Assembly (NCBI GenBank): GCA_002255925.1
Contig: NKIH01000001.1
Location: 1,178,001-1,242,000 of the forward strand
Reading direction: 5' to 3'
Length of the DNA stretch: 64,000 bases
Origin: Burkholderiales bacterium PBB6
Lineage (GTDB): Bacteria > Pseudomonadota > Gammaproteobacteria > Burkholderiales > Burkholderiaceae_C
Position numbers and translations under genes: made by a program. Positions 26,739 through 35,264 of this stretch are shown in pieces (the first letter of the stretch is position 1; the number at the start of each line of letters is the position of its first letter). Below the pieces are notes generated by a model that was not told the origin of the DNA, did no database searches, and saw nothing but the letters and a program-made list of their open reading frames with translations.

Positions 26739-27897
26739 TGACGATGGCCTTGATGACGCCGGGGTAGGCCTGGCGGCCGGTGTGGCGGTCAAAGACGCCC
26801 ATGCCGTGCTCGCCCGTGCCGCCGTTGTCCCAGTACACCGGCACCGTGCCGTTGGCGATGGCGGCGCGTGCCACATGGCCGTTCCAGGCCTCGCGGTACT
26901 TTTCTGAGCCGGCGCGGGTGGTGCGGGCAATCACGCCGAACTCGCCCAGGATCACCGGCACGCCGCGGTCGGCGAACCGCGCCTTCATCCGCGCGAACTG
27001 CTGGCTGACATGGGCTTCGTCACCCCAGTTGGCCACGGCCGCCTTGTCGGTGGCGCCAGCGCCCCATTGCCACACGCTGCTCTTGTCATCGAGCGCAAAT
27101 TCATACGGGTCGTAGAAGTGCACTTCCATCATCAGCCGCTCGCGGGCGCTGTCTTTCGGCAGCACCACGAAGTTCAGCGTGTGCTCGATGTTGGTGTTGA
27201 ACCCCTGCACCACCAGATGCCGCGTGGCGTTGTTGCCGCCGGTGGCGCGCACGGTGTCGATGAACAGCTGGTTGAAGCCGTTCTGCACCTTCACGTTCTC
27301 GGGCTTGGGCGTGCCCCAGTCACCATCCACCATCACCTCGTTGGTTCCGGCGAACAGCAGGAAGTCGTCGTGGTCGCGGAAGTGCGTGGCGATCTGCTTC
27401 CACAGCGTCACCAGCCGGGCATTGGCCATGTCCTGGGCGGCGAAGGTCGGCTGCATCCAGCCGCCGTCCCAGTGCATGTTGATCATCACGTACAGGCCTG
27501 CCTTGCGGGCATAGCCCACCACCTCGCTCACGCGGGCCAGCCACTCGGGGCGGATGCGGTCTTGGGCGTCGGCATGGTCGTGCCAGGCCACCGGGATGCG
27601 GATGGTCTTGAAGCCGGCGGCCTTGACGGCGTCGATGAAAGCCTGGGTCACGCGCGGATTGCCCCAGGCGGTTTCGCCGCCGATGGCTTCCAGCGAGTTG
27701 CCCAGGTTCCAGCCGGTGCCCATCTGGCGTGCCAGCTGGGTGCTGGTCAGCTCGCGCATGGCGCCAGCCTTGGACTGGGCTTGAGCGGCGCCGCTCGTGG
27801 TGGCGAGCGCGGAGATGGCAGCGAGCGGGCCGGCGCTGGCTGCACCGCCGGCCAGGGTCAGCAGGCGGGTCGTGAAGGTGCGTTTGTTCTGGTTCAT
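26725..27897 (-). CDS. GH5 endo-glucanase (subfamily-4-like), probable xyloglucanase
   Basis: Exported endo-beta-1,4-glucanase of 390 residues. The signal region NKRTFTTRLLTLAGG is Tat-like but with Lys-Arg, and cleavage is likely after AQA40. Barrel motifs are MGTGWNLGNSLEA and GGETAWGNPRV, typical of GH5 subfamily 4, then HDHADAQDRIRPEWL. Acid/base Glu187 is in LFAGTNEV and nucleophile Glu319 is in PVILGEFGVI. Subfamily 4 enzymes often attack xyloglucan, which agrees with GH74, GH31 and GH35 nearby. The gene lies 32 bp after GH51 and before chvE on the minus strand. Confidence 0.88.
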   Translation of the reverse strand: MNQNKRTFTTRLLTLAGGAASAGPLAAISALATTSGAAQAQSKAGAMRELTSTQLARQMGTGWNLGNSLEAIGGETAWGNPRVTQAFIDAVKAAGFKTIRIPVAWHDHADAQDRIRPEWLARVSEVVGYARKAGLYVMINMHWDGGWMQPTFAAQDMANARLVTLWKQIATHFRDHDDFLLFAGTNEVMVDGDWGTPKPENVKVQNGFNQLFIDTVRATGGNNATRHLVVQGFNTNIEHTLNFVVLPKDSARERLMMEVHFYDPYEFALDDKSSVWQWGAGATDKAAVANWGDEAHVSQQFARMKARFADRGVPVILGEFGVIARTTRAGSEKYREAWNGHVARAAIANGTVPVYWDNGGTGEHGMGVFDRHTGRQAYPGVIKAIVSADR

Positions 27898-27929
27898 GGG
27901 CGCTTTCGAAAAGGTGGGGGCGTGGTGTG

Positions 27930-29516
27930 TCAGGGCGTGGCCAGGCGCACCACCACGATGGCGCGGGGCGGCAGGTCGAGCGTCAGGCCCTGCGGCCCGG
28001 GGTGGGCGGCGTAGGGCGCGGGTTGCACGTGGCCGGGGCGGTCGAAGGTGTTGTGGCTGTCCATGGCCGGGGCGGTCAGCACACGGCCCGTGGCGGCTTG
28101 CTGCAGCCCGGTGTGCACGCTGGCGGGCCGGGTGGGGTCCAGGTTCACCAGCGCCAGGTGGGTGCTGCCATCGGCGGCGCGCGCGGCCGTCACGTCCACC
28201 GCCGGCAGGCTGATGTCGCCTTCGGTGTAGCGGGGTGTCTGCAGCGTCAACTTCAACGGCGTCGCACCCTGGAAGGGCAGGTACAGGTCGAACAGGTGGT
28301 AGGTCGGGGTCAGCAACATGCGCGGCCCGTCAGTCAGCACCAGGGCCTGCAGCACGTTCACCATCTGCGCCAGATTGGCCATCTTCACGCGGTCGGTGTG
28401 CCGGTGAAACACGTTGAAGGTGAGGGCGCCCACCACCGCGTCGCGCAGCGTGTTCTGCTGGTAGAGGAAGCCAGGGGTGCTGCCGGGTTCCTGGTCATGC
28501 CACATGCCCCATTCATCGACATACAAAGCCACGCGGCCGGCCGGGTCGTGCCGGTTCATGATGGCGATGGTCTTGGCGACGTGCTCTTCCAGGCCGGTGG
28601 TCACCTCCTGCAGGGTCTTGGCCCAGCGCTGGCGGTCAAAGCCTGCCGCCAGGCCCTTCTGCTCCCACGGGCCGGGCACGGTGTAGTGGTGCAGGCTGAT
28701 CGCGTCCATGTCGTCGCGGGCCATCTGCATCATCACCTCGGTGACGCGCTCGTTGCCTTCGCCATCGCCCGAGGCCACACGCACCACCGGCGCCCGCAGG
28801 AAGGTGGCGTACTGCCGGTGCAGGTCGGCCGCGTACTCGGGCCGCATGTGGCCGCCGCAACCCCAGCTCTCATTGCCGACGCCGAAATAGCGCACCTTCC
28901 ACGGCTTGTCGCGGCCGTTGCGGCGGCGCTCGTTCGCCAGGGCAGACGGGCTGTCCGAGGTCATGTACTCCAGCCACTGCGCCATGGCCCGTGGCGGCAT
29001 CGAGCCCATGTTCCCGGCGATGTAGACCTCGGTGCCCAGCTGCTCGGCCAGGTCCATGAACTCGTGGGTGCCCACCCGGTTGTCATCGGGCACATTGCCC
29101 CAGACCTTGTTCAGCCGGACCGGCCGTCTGGACGGCGCGCCGATGCCGTCGCGCCAGTCATAGTCATCGGCGAAGCAGCCGCCCGGCCAGCGGATCACCG
29201 GCACCTTCAGGCGGCGCAAGGCGCCCAGCACGTCATTGCGCCAGCCGCGGGTGTTCGGGATGCGCGACTGCGGGCCCACCCACAGGCCGCCGTACACCCC
29301 GGTGCCCAGGTGCTCGACAAAGTGGCCATACACCGTGGGCTCGATGCGCGGGCCGGCGGCTTCGGTCAGCAGCGTCAGCGAGGCTTCGGCCGGTGTGCTG
29401 GTGGGTGTGTTGGGCGGTGTGGTGGCAGCCTCGCAGGGCGCAGCAGCCAGCAGCACCAGCGTGGAGAGGGCTGCCAGGGCTGACCGAGTCAGCGCAGCAT
29501 GGGGGGTTGGGAGCAT
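27930..29516 (-). CDS. GH51 alpha-L-arabinofuranosidase
   Basis: Releases arabinofuranose side chains from arabinoxyloglucan or arabinoxylan. The product is 528 residues with a Sec signal peptide (cleavage near PCEA30). That differs from the usual cytoplasmic GH51 enzymes. Catalytic residues are acid/base Glu216 in FGVGNESWGCGGH and nucleophile Glu335 in LYVDEWGMWHD. Other marks are VYGHFVEHLGTGVYGGLWV and RWPGGCFADDYDWRDGIG. The C-terminal beta-sandwich starts near 390. Location in the periplasm or outside would let it act before the cytoplasmic GH31/GH1. It is 28 bp from the GH39 gene, the same transcription unit. Confidence 0.92.
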   Translation of the reverse strand: MLPTPHAALTRSALAALSTLVLLAAAPCEAATTPPNTPTSTPAEASLTLLTEAAGPRIEPTVYGHFVEHLGTGVYGGLWVGPQSRIPNTRGWRNDVLGALRRLKVPVIRWPGGCFADDYDWRDGIGAPSRRPVRLNKVWGNVPDDNRVGTHEFMDLAEQLGTEVYIAGNMGSMPPRAMAQWLEYMTSDSPSALANERRRNGRDKPWKVRYFGVGNESWGCGGHMRPEYAADLHRQYATFLRAPVVRVASGDGEGNERVTEVMMQMARDDMDAISLHHYTVPGPWEQKGLAAGFDRQRWAKTLQEVTTGLEEHVAKTIAIMNRHDPAGRVALYVDEWGMWHDQEPGSTPGFLYQQNTLRDAVVGALTFNVFHRHTDRVKMANLAQMVNVLQALVLTDGPRMLLTPTYHLFDLYLPFQGATPLKLTLQTPRYTEGDISLPAVDVTAARAADGSTHLALVNLDPTRPASVHTGLQQAATGRVLTAPAMDSHNTFDRPGHVQPAPYAAHPGPQGLTLDLPPRAIVVVRLATP

Positions 29517-29544
29517 GGTGGCTTGCGGGTGGGTGAGGGCGCCG

Positions 29545-31137
29545 TCAGCGGCTGCCGAGGCGCTCGAAGGTGACGAGCGCGATGTCGTTGCTGCGCATCG
29601 GCAGCTTCCAGTCCAGCTGGCCGGCCGGGCCCACCCGAACCACGCGGGTGGTTTCGGGGCGGTCGGTGGTCAGCGCATGCAGGCGGCGGATCTGCCCGGC
29701 GTTCGCGTCGGCCGGTGAGCCCATCTTCAGCCAGGCGGTGTAGGCATCGTTGGCTTCATGGCCGGTGCGGCGAACGGTGATGCGCCACGTGCCGGGCTGG
29801 AGCTGGCTGAGCGAGAGCTGCACCGGTGCGGCCGGCACGCTGGGCACCGGCTTGCCGTAGAACGGCCGGTTGCTCATCTTCTGGTCCGGGGTTTGCCAGT
29901 CCCACACCAGCACGCGGGTGTGGCGGCCTTCGGTGGCGGCAATGGTGTAGCCGTCGGTGGACGGCACTTCCAGGCCCTTCACCTCGTTGAGGTACTTCCA
30001 GGCGAACCAGGCCGGCTTGCGCACACCCTCGCGGGTCAGCAGGCCGAAGCCGCCGTGGAAGGTGGCGTTGGGCGGGCCGGGCTCCTCGAACAGGTCGGTG
30101 TAGGTCCAGTAGCTCATGCCCTGCGCCAGGCCCTGCGTCTGCTTGAGCTTGGTCAGGATCCACGGTGCGCTGATGTAGCTGTCATGCACCTTGTCGCGCG
30201 GGTTGTAGCTGGTGCTCCACTCGGTGAAGAACAGCGGCAGGCCCGGGAAGGCCGATGCGCTGATCTGCTGGCGCACCCGGCGCACATCCCCCACGATCGA
30301 ATCCGGCGATGGCGACAGCTGGGTGTCTTCCACGCCCTTTTCATCGAGAAAGCCGCCGTCCACGCCGTAGCTGTGGGTGGTCACGAAGTCCACCGGCACC
30401 TGTTTGGTCCTGGCGTAGGCCAGGAAGGGCTCGACCCAGTCGGCGCCAGCGGTGGACGGGCCGCCCACGCGCAGGGCCGGGTCGATGGCCTTGATGGTGC
30501 GGGCGGTGTCGGCATAAAGCTGGAAGTAGGCCGCCTGGTCGGCGCGCTCCCAGAAGCCATCGAGGTTGGGCTCGTTCCACACCTCGAAGTACCAGCTGCG
30601 CACTTCCTCGGCGCCGTAACGGGCCTGCAGATGCCGCACGAAGTCATTCACCAGCGCCCGCCAGGCTTTCGGCTCGGGGTGCGAGGTGTTGCCCTTCCAG
30701 TAGAAGATCGACTGCTTCGAGGTGGCCATGGCCTCGGGCGTGAAGCCCAGTTCCACGAAGGGGCGCACGCCTGCCGCTAGCAGCTTGTCGTACAGGCGGT
30801 CGATGCCGCTGAAGTCATGCACTAGCTTGCCGTTGCTCTCGCGGACCGTGCCCAGCACGTCGTGGAAGATGGCGTGAAAGCGCACGGTGCGGAAGCCCAG
30901 TTCCTTCACGGCCAGCTTCAGGTGCGCCTGGCTGTCATCGCGGATCAGCGTGCCGGGGTAATCGGCGCCGACTGAAAGATCGAAGGACCGGTCCACCGGC
31001 GTGGTGGCCTTTGAGATATCCAGCTTGATCACGCGGGGCGCGGGGGTGGTGGCGGCCACGGCGGACGTCGTGGCGACCAGCGTCACCAGGGCCAGCGCCG
31101 CAGCGGCGGCCCAGGCCTGTTGTTGGAGCTTGTGCAT
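29545..31137 (-). CDS. GH39 family glycosidase, probable beta-xylosidase
   Basis: Exported GH39 enzyme of 530 residues. The start MHKLQQQAWAAAAALALVTL is a Sec signal ending near residue 29. The longer open frame upstream overlaps the transporter gene and is not needed. The barrel contains LGFRTVRFHAIFHD. Acid/base Glu189 is in SWYFEVWNEPNLDGF and nucleophile Glu306 is in PLFFTEWSTSYNPRD. A C-terminal beta domain follows. GH39 of this type hydrolyses xylobiose or xylosides; alpha-arabinosidase activity also occurs in the family. The neighbours are a GPH symporter and GH51. Confidence 0.88.
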   Translation of the reverse strand: MHKLQQQAWAAAAALALVTLVATTSAVAATTPAPRVIKLDISKATTPVDRSFDLSVGADYPGTLIRDDSQAHLKLAVKELGFRTVRFHAIFHDVLGTVRESNGKLVHDFSGIDRLYDKLLAAGVRPFVELGFTPEAMATSKQSIFYWKGNTSHPEPKAWRALVNDFVRHLQARYGAEEVRSWYFEVWNEPNLDGFWERADQAAYFQLYADTARTIKAIDPALRVGGPSTAGADWVEPFLAYARTKQVPVDFVTTHSYGVDGGFLDEKGVEDTQLSPSPDSIVGDVRRVRQQISASAFPGLPLFFTEWSTSYNPRDKVHDSYISAPWILTKLKQTQGLAQGMSYWTYTDLFEEPGPPNATFHGGFGLLTREGVRKPAWFAWKYLNEVKGLEVPSTDGYTIAATEGRHTRVLVWDWQTPDQKMSNRPFYGKPVPSVPAAPVQLSLSQLQPGTWRITVRRTGHEANDAYTAWLKMGSPADANAGQIRRLHALTTDRPETTRVVRVGPAGQLDWKLPMRSNDIALVTFERLGSR

Positions 31138-31181
31138 GGGAGGAATGCGCAGGGGTTGCTTGGCGGTGGTCAGGCGCTGGT

Positions 31182-32630
31182 TCAGACCTGGCCGCGGCGG
31201 GCCTCGAGCGCGAGGCGGATTTCCGTCAGGCGCTTTTCGGTCAGCTGGAAGCGCAGGATCACGACCAGTGCGATCAGCAGGCCCACCACCGGGATGCCGG
31301 TCAGCAGCACGCGGATCATGGTCAGGGCGTCTTCGCCTTGCACCGGCAGCTTGGCGTCGAAGCCGGTGAACTGCAGGATCCAGCCGGAGGCGCCATTGCC
31401 CAGCGCCAGGCCGACCTTGGTGATCCACGACTGGCAGGCGGCGAACGAGCCTTCGCGGCGCTGCCCGGTTTCCAGCTCGTCGTGGTCGATGACGTCGGCC
31501 ATGGCCGAGCCGTAGATCGTCCAGAAGCCCGCGCCGGTGAAGGCCACGCTGCCGCTGGCCAGCAGCTGCAGCATCGGCAGCTCGGGGTTGTAGAAGAACC
31601 AGTCACCGATGAAGGCACAGATGGCCAGGCTCAGCACCGTGGCCAGCGCATTGCGCTTGCCCCAGCGGCGCGCCACCCAGCCGGCAAACGGAATGCCGGC
31701 CAGACCCATCACCATGCCGGCCAGGCCCATGGCCGAGTTCCATTGCGTGCCCAGCGCCACGTCGCCCTTGCAGACGTAATACAGCGTCGTGTAGTAGCCC
31801 AGCATGCCCACCAGGGCCGTGGCCATGGCATAGGCCAGCATGGTGCCCAGCAGGATGCGGAAGGGGCCGTTGGCCAGGGTGCGGTAGAGGGTGTCCTTGA
31901 ACGGCACCTTGTCGTGGCGCTTGACGACCAGGGTCTCGTAATAGCGCTCGCGCACCAGGAAGAAGATGGCCAGCGACAGCGCCACCATGATGGCGCCCAG
32001 GATGCTGCAGTACACCTGTGCGCCGAGCAGGATGTCGGGCTTGCCGTTGGCGTCGTTGAAGATCGCCATGGTGGTGAACTGCGCGGCCACGAACATCGCC
32101 AGTTCCGGCAGCTTCTGGATGGCGTTCTTGATCGACATCACGCTGGTGCGCTCGTGATAGTCGGGCGTCATCTCCGAGCCCAGGCTGGCCCAGGGCATGT
32201 TGAAGCAGCTCATCACCGGCACGTACACGGCCATCGAGATCAGGATGAAGACGAAGTACGCCTGATCGCTCCAGCCCCGGCCCACGGCAAACATCAGCGG
32301 CAGGCCGATGCCGGCCAGCACACCGCCCACGAGGATGAACGGCCGCCGACGGCCCCAGCGGGTGCGCGTGTTGTCAGACAGCCAGCCGAAGAAGGCGTCC
32401 GAGGCGGCGTCGATGAAGATCTTGATGCCCAGCGCCGTCGAGATCAGCCCCGGCGACATACCCAGGAAGACGTTGAAGACATGGAAGGCCAGCGACTGAT
32501 AGAGCCAGTGCCCCCACATGTCCAGGAACGAGCCCAGGCCGTAGCCGATCTTCTGTGGCATCGGCACGCGGTCCGGAATGCGGTCCGGGGCGGTGCCCGT
32601 GCGGGCGGCGGCGGCGGTGAGGGTGGACAT
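31182..32630 (-). CDS. GPH-family sugar:cation symporter (MFS)
   Basis: Inner-membrane glycoside-pentoside-hexuronide transporter of 482 residues with about 12 membrane segments. The hallmarks are GYGLGSFLDMWGHW, FIDAASDAFFGWLSDNTRTRWGRRRPFIL and the LGSEMTPDYHERTSV motif. The family includes XylP, XynB-type and MelB symporters, so import of xylosides or xyloglucan-derived oligosaccharides is likely. A palindromic operator candidate lies 16 bp upstream of its ATG, and the LacI gene lies 105 bp upstream. Those features suggest that this transporter and its downstream genes are controlled separately from the upstream enzymes. Confidence 0.9.
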   Translation of the reverse strand: MSTLTAAAARTGTAPDRIPDRVPMPQKIGYGLGSFLDMWGHWLYQSLAFHVFNVFLGMSPGLISTALGIKIFIDAASDAFFGWLSDNTRTRWGRRRPFILVGGVLAGIGLPLMFAVGRGWSDQAYFVFILISMAVYVPVMSCFNMPWASLGSEMTPDYHERTSVMSIKNAIQKLPELAMFVAAQFTTMAIFNDANGKPDILLGAQVYCSILGAIMVALSLAIFFLVRERYYETLVVKRHDKVPFKDTLYRTLANGPFRILLGTMLAYAMATALVGMLGYYTTLYYVCKGDVALGTQWNSAMGLAGMVMGLAGIPFAGWVARRWGKRNALATVLSLAICAFIGDWFFYNPELPMLQLLASGSVAFTGAGFWTIYGSAMADVIDHDELETGQRREGSFAACQSWITKVGLALGNGASGWILQFTGFDAKLPVQGEDALTMIRVLLTGIPVVGLLIALVVILRFQLTEKRLTEIRLALEARRGQV

Positions 32631-32645
32631 CAGGAAGGCCTTTGT

Positions 32646-32659
32646 ATTTATCGCTAAAG
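32646..32659 (-). promoter_or_regulatory. LacI-type operator candidate, transporter side
   Basis: Read on the minus strand, CTTTAGCGATAAAT has the TTTAnC/GnTAAA palindrome and 12 of 14 bases in common with the site at 17214-17227. It sits 16 bp before the GPH transporter ATG, next to the LacI gene. Confidence 0.55.
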
Positions 32660-32735
32660 CAGCGCGGGGTTGACGCGGCAGCTGGCTTGTCTCGGAACGC
32701 TTGTCTCGGCGTCGTGTGGAACTCTGTCGGGTCGG

Positions 32736-33824
32736 TCAGGGAATCAGCACCGTGTCTGCCGGCGGCGCAGACAAGGTTTGACCGGGCACCAGCTCGGTCG
32801 GCAGCAGCACCTCGGTGGTCTGGCGTGCAGGCTGGCCGCGGTGCTTGGCTTCAATGGCCTGCATCAGCAGCGACACCGCCTGGTGGCCCATGTCGCGCAG
32901 CGGTTGCCGCACCGTGGCCAGGCGGGTGGTGCGGGCCAGCAGCGTGTCGTCGAAACCCACCACCGACACGTCCTGCGGCACCCGCAGGCCCATACCGGCC
33001 AGGATGTCGATGCAGCCCAGCGCCACGGCGTCGTTGGCCGCGAAGATGGCCTCGGGCATCGGCTGGCCGCGGTGGCGCGCCAGCCATTCGGTGAGCACGC
33101 GGCGGCCGGACGAGGCGGAGTAGTCGCTGTGCAGGATCTGCCCCGGGTTGACCGTCAGGCCCGCCTCGGCATGCGCCCGCCGGAAACCGTCGATCCGGCG
33201 TTGGGCGCCGCTGCTGGTGTTCGGGCCGGCCAGGTGCAGCACGCGGCGGTGGCCCAGGCTCAGCATGTGCGCCACCATCGCATGCGCCCCGGCTTCCTCG
33301 TCAGACGCCACATTGCCCACCCCCGGCATCGCATGGTTGGCGTGGATCGCCACGAACGGCGTGTGGTCGGGCAACTGCGCCGCGTCGTCGGGGTTGATCA
33401 GGGGGGCCAGCAGGATGAGGCCGTCGATTCGCCCATCGCAGATGGCCGGCAGGCGGCTGCCCACCTGCTGCCAGTCGGGCATGGCGAACACGGTGGTGTT
33501 CTGCCCGGCTGCGGCGGCAGCTTCGATGACGCCGTTGAAGACTTCGAGGAAGTACTGGTTCAGCTCGTTGCCCGACAGCGTGGTGGCCAGCCCGATGGTG
33601 TTGAGCCGGCGCTCGGCCAGGCCGCGCGCGGTGGCGTTCGGGCGGTATTGCAGCTTGTCGGCCGCCGCCAGAATGCGTTGCCGCGTCTCGTCGGAGATGC
33701 GGGTGGAGGTGCGTGCACCATTGAGCACCGTCGAGGCGGCCATGGCAGAAACACCGGCCTCCCGGCCGACATCGGCCAGGGTGGCGGCGTGCCGGGCTTT
33801 GCGGGGCTTGGCTTGATCAGACAT
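32736..33824 (-). CDS. LacI-family regulator of the xyloglucan locus
   Basis: Transcription factor of 362 residues. The start MSDQAKPRKARHAATLADVG is chosen because the helix-turn-helix follows directly: ATLADVGREAGVSAMAASTVLNG, then the hinge region KLQYRPNATARGLAERR. The C-terminal periplasmic-binding-like domain contains NTIGLATTLSGNELNQYF, VASDEEAGAHAMVAHML, AIFAANDAVALGCIDIL and VVGFDDTLLARTTRLATVRQP. Effector sugars for this type range from gluconate to oligosaccharides. Its place between GH1 and the GPH transporter suggests a glucan-derived inducer. It likely binds the two TTTAnCGnTAAA palindromes (17214 and 32646), which is an inference. Confidence 0.9.
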   Translation of the reverse strand: MSDQAKPRKARHAATLADVGREAGVSAMAASTVLNGARTSTRISDETRQRILAAADKLQYRPNATARGLAERRLNTIGLATTLSGNELNQYFLEVFNGVIEAAAAAGQNTTVFAMPDWQQVGSRLPAICDGRIDGLILLAPLINPDDAAQLPDHTPFVAIHANHAMPGVGNVASDEEAGAHAMVAHMLSLGHRRVLHLAGPNTSSGAQRRIDGFRRAHAEAGLTVNPGQILHSDYSASSGRRVLTEWLARHRGQPMPEAIFAANDAVALGCIDILAGMGLRVPQDVSVVGFDDTLLARTTRLATVRQPLRDMGHQAVSLLMQAIEAKHRGQPARQTTEVLLPTELVPGQTLSAPPADTVLIP

Positions 33825-33850
33825 CGGGCAAGGGCGGGCGTCGAAGAGGG

Positions 33851-35215
33851 TCAGAGGATGGTGCGCAGCCGCATCACTTCCGCAAAGTAGCGGGCCGAGA
33901 GCTTGGGCGTGCGCACCAGGGTGTCGAAATCGCAGTGCACGATACCGAAACGGCGCTCGTAGCCGTCTTCCCACTCGTAGTTGTCGATGAACGACCACAG
34001 GAAGTAGCCGTGGATGGGCACGCCGTCCGAGATCGCACGGTGCACTTCGCGCAGGTGGTTGCGCAGGTAGTCGCGGCGGTGCAGGTCGAGCACCTCGCCG
34101 TTCACCACGGGTTCGGTGTCGTAGCCGCAGCCGTTCTCGGTGATGAAGATCGAGCTGTGGCCATACAGCTCCTGGCACATGCGTGGCGCCCAGTAGATCG
34201 CCTGTGGAATCAGGTTCAGCCAGTAGCTGTCGGCGCGCGGGTAGTTCACCGGCAGCGGCAGGGCTTCGAAGGCCGCACCGCTGTTGTCCTTGGGCGCGCG
34301 CACGTAGGTGGCGGTGTAGATGTTCAGGCCGAGGAAGTCGGTCGGCAGGCTGATCAGGTCGAAGTCACCGGCCTGCACCTGCGGCGCATCGGCGCCCACG
34401 CGCGCCAGGTAGGCCTGCGAGTAGCCCTTGCCGTGCATCGCGCCGAGGATGTGCGCATTGCGCTCGGCGAACCAGGCCTTGGTCGCGGCGATGTCGGCCG
34501 GGGTTTCGGTCACCGGCACGGCCACGTCGCAGTTGTCGGTCAGGCCCACGCGGGCACCCGCGCCGCCGAGCTCGCGCACCGCCTTCACGGCATGGCCGTG
34601 GCACAGCAGGGCATGGTGGTAGGTCTGGTTCACCACCGCGCCGCTTTCCTTGCGGCCCGGGGCCTTGGTGCCCCAGCCATAGGCCAGCAGCGTGAAGCAG
34701 CGGATCTCGTTGAGCGTGATCCAGTTCTTCACCACCGGCGCCAGCGCGGCCACGACGGTGCGGGCGTACTGGGCGAAGGCATCGACGGTGGCGCGGCTGG
34801 TCCAGCCACCACGGTCTTCCAGCGATTGCGGCAGGTCCCAGTGGAACAGCGTCACCCACGGCGTGATGCCGTGGCGTTCCATGCTGGCCAGCAGGCGCTG
34901 GTAGAAGGCGATGCCGGCCTGGTTGATCTCGCCGTCACCGTTCGGGTAGATGCGCGGCCAGGCGATGGACAGGCGGTAGTGCTTCACGCCCAGCGAGGCC
35001 ATCAGGGCGAAGTCTTCGTCGAAGCGGTTGTAGTGGTCGCAGGCGATGTCGAGGTTGTCGCCGTGGGCCACCTTGCCCGGCGTGCGGGCGAAGCGGTCCC
35101 AGATGGACTCGCCCTTGCCGTCGGTGAAGGCGGCGCCCTCGATCTGTGCGGAAGCGGCGGCCACGCCAAACACGAAGTCTTGCGGGAAGGGGCTGGCGTA
35201 GGTGATGGTGCTCAT
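33851..35215 (-). CDS. GH1 beta-glucosidase
   Basis: Hydrolyses cello-oligosaccharides, or the glucose left after GH31 removes xylose. The product is 454 residues without a signal peptide, so it is cytoplasmic. Family motifs are FPQDFVFGVAAASAQIEGA, acid/base Glu170 in ITLNEI and nucleophile Glu360 in FITENGCGYD. Aglycone and sugar contacts lie in the FLWSFIDNYEWEDGYERRFG region. In step with GH31 it would complete backbone breakdown inside the cell. It precedes the LacI gene by 26 bp and follows the SGNH esterase by 49 bp. Confidence 0.95.
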   Translation of the reverse strand: MSTITYASPFPQDFVFGVAAASAQIEGAAFTDGKGESIWDRFARTPGKVAHGDNLDIACDHYNRFDEDFALMASLGVKHYRLSIAWPRIYPNGDGEINQAGIAFYQRLLASMERHGITPWVTLFHWDLPQSLEDRGGWTSRATVDAFAQYARTVVAALAPVVKNWITLNEIRCFTLLAYGWGTKAPGRKESGAVVNQTYHHALLCHGHAVKAVRELGGAGARVGLTDNCDVAVPVTETPADIAATKAWFAERNAHILGAMHGKGYSQAYLARVGADAPQVQAGDFDLISLPTDFLGLNIYTATYVRAPKDNSGAAFEALPLPVNYPRADSYWLNLIPQAIYWAPRMCQELYGHSSIFITENGCGYDTEPVVNGEVLDLHRRDYLRNHLREVHRAISDGVPIHGYFLWSFIDNYEWEDGYERRFGIVHCDFDTLVRTPKLSARYFAEVMRLRTIL

Positions 35216-35264
35216 GGCGGGTTCAGGGTCAGGGTTCAGGTTTTGTCAAAAAACAGGGCAGGGC

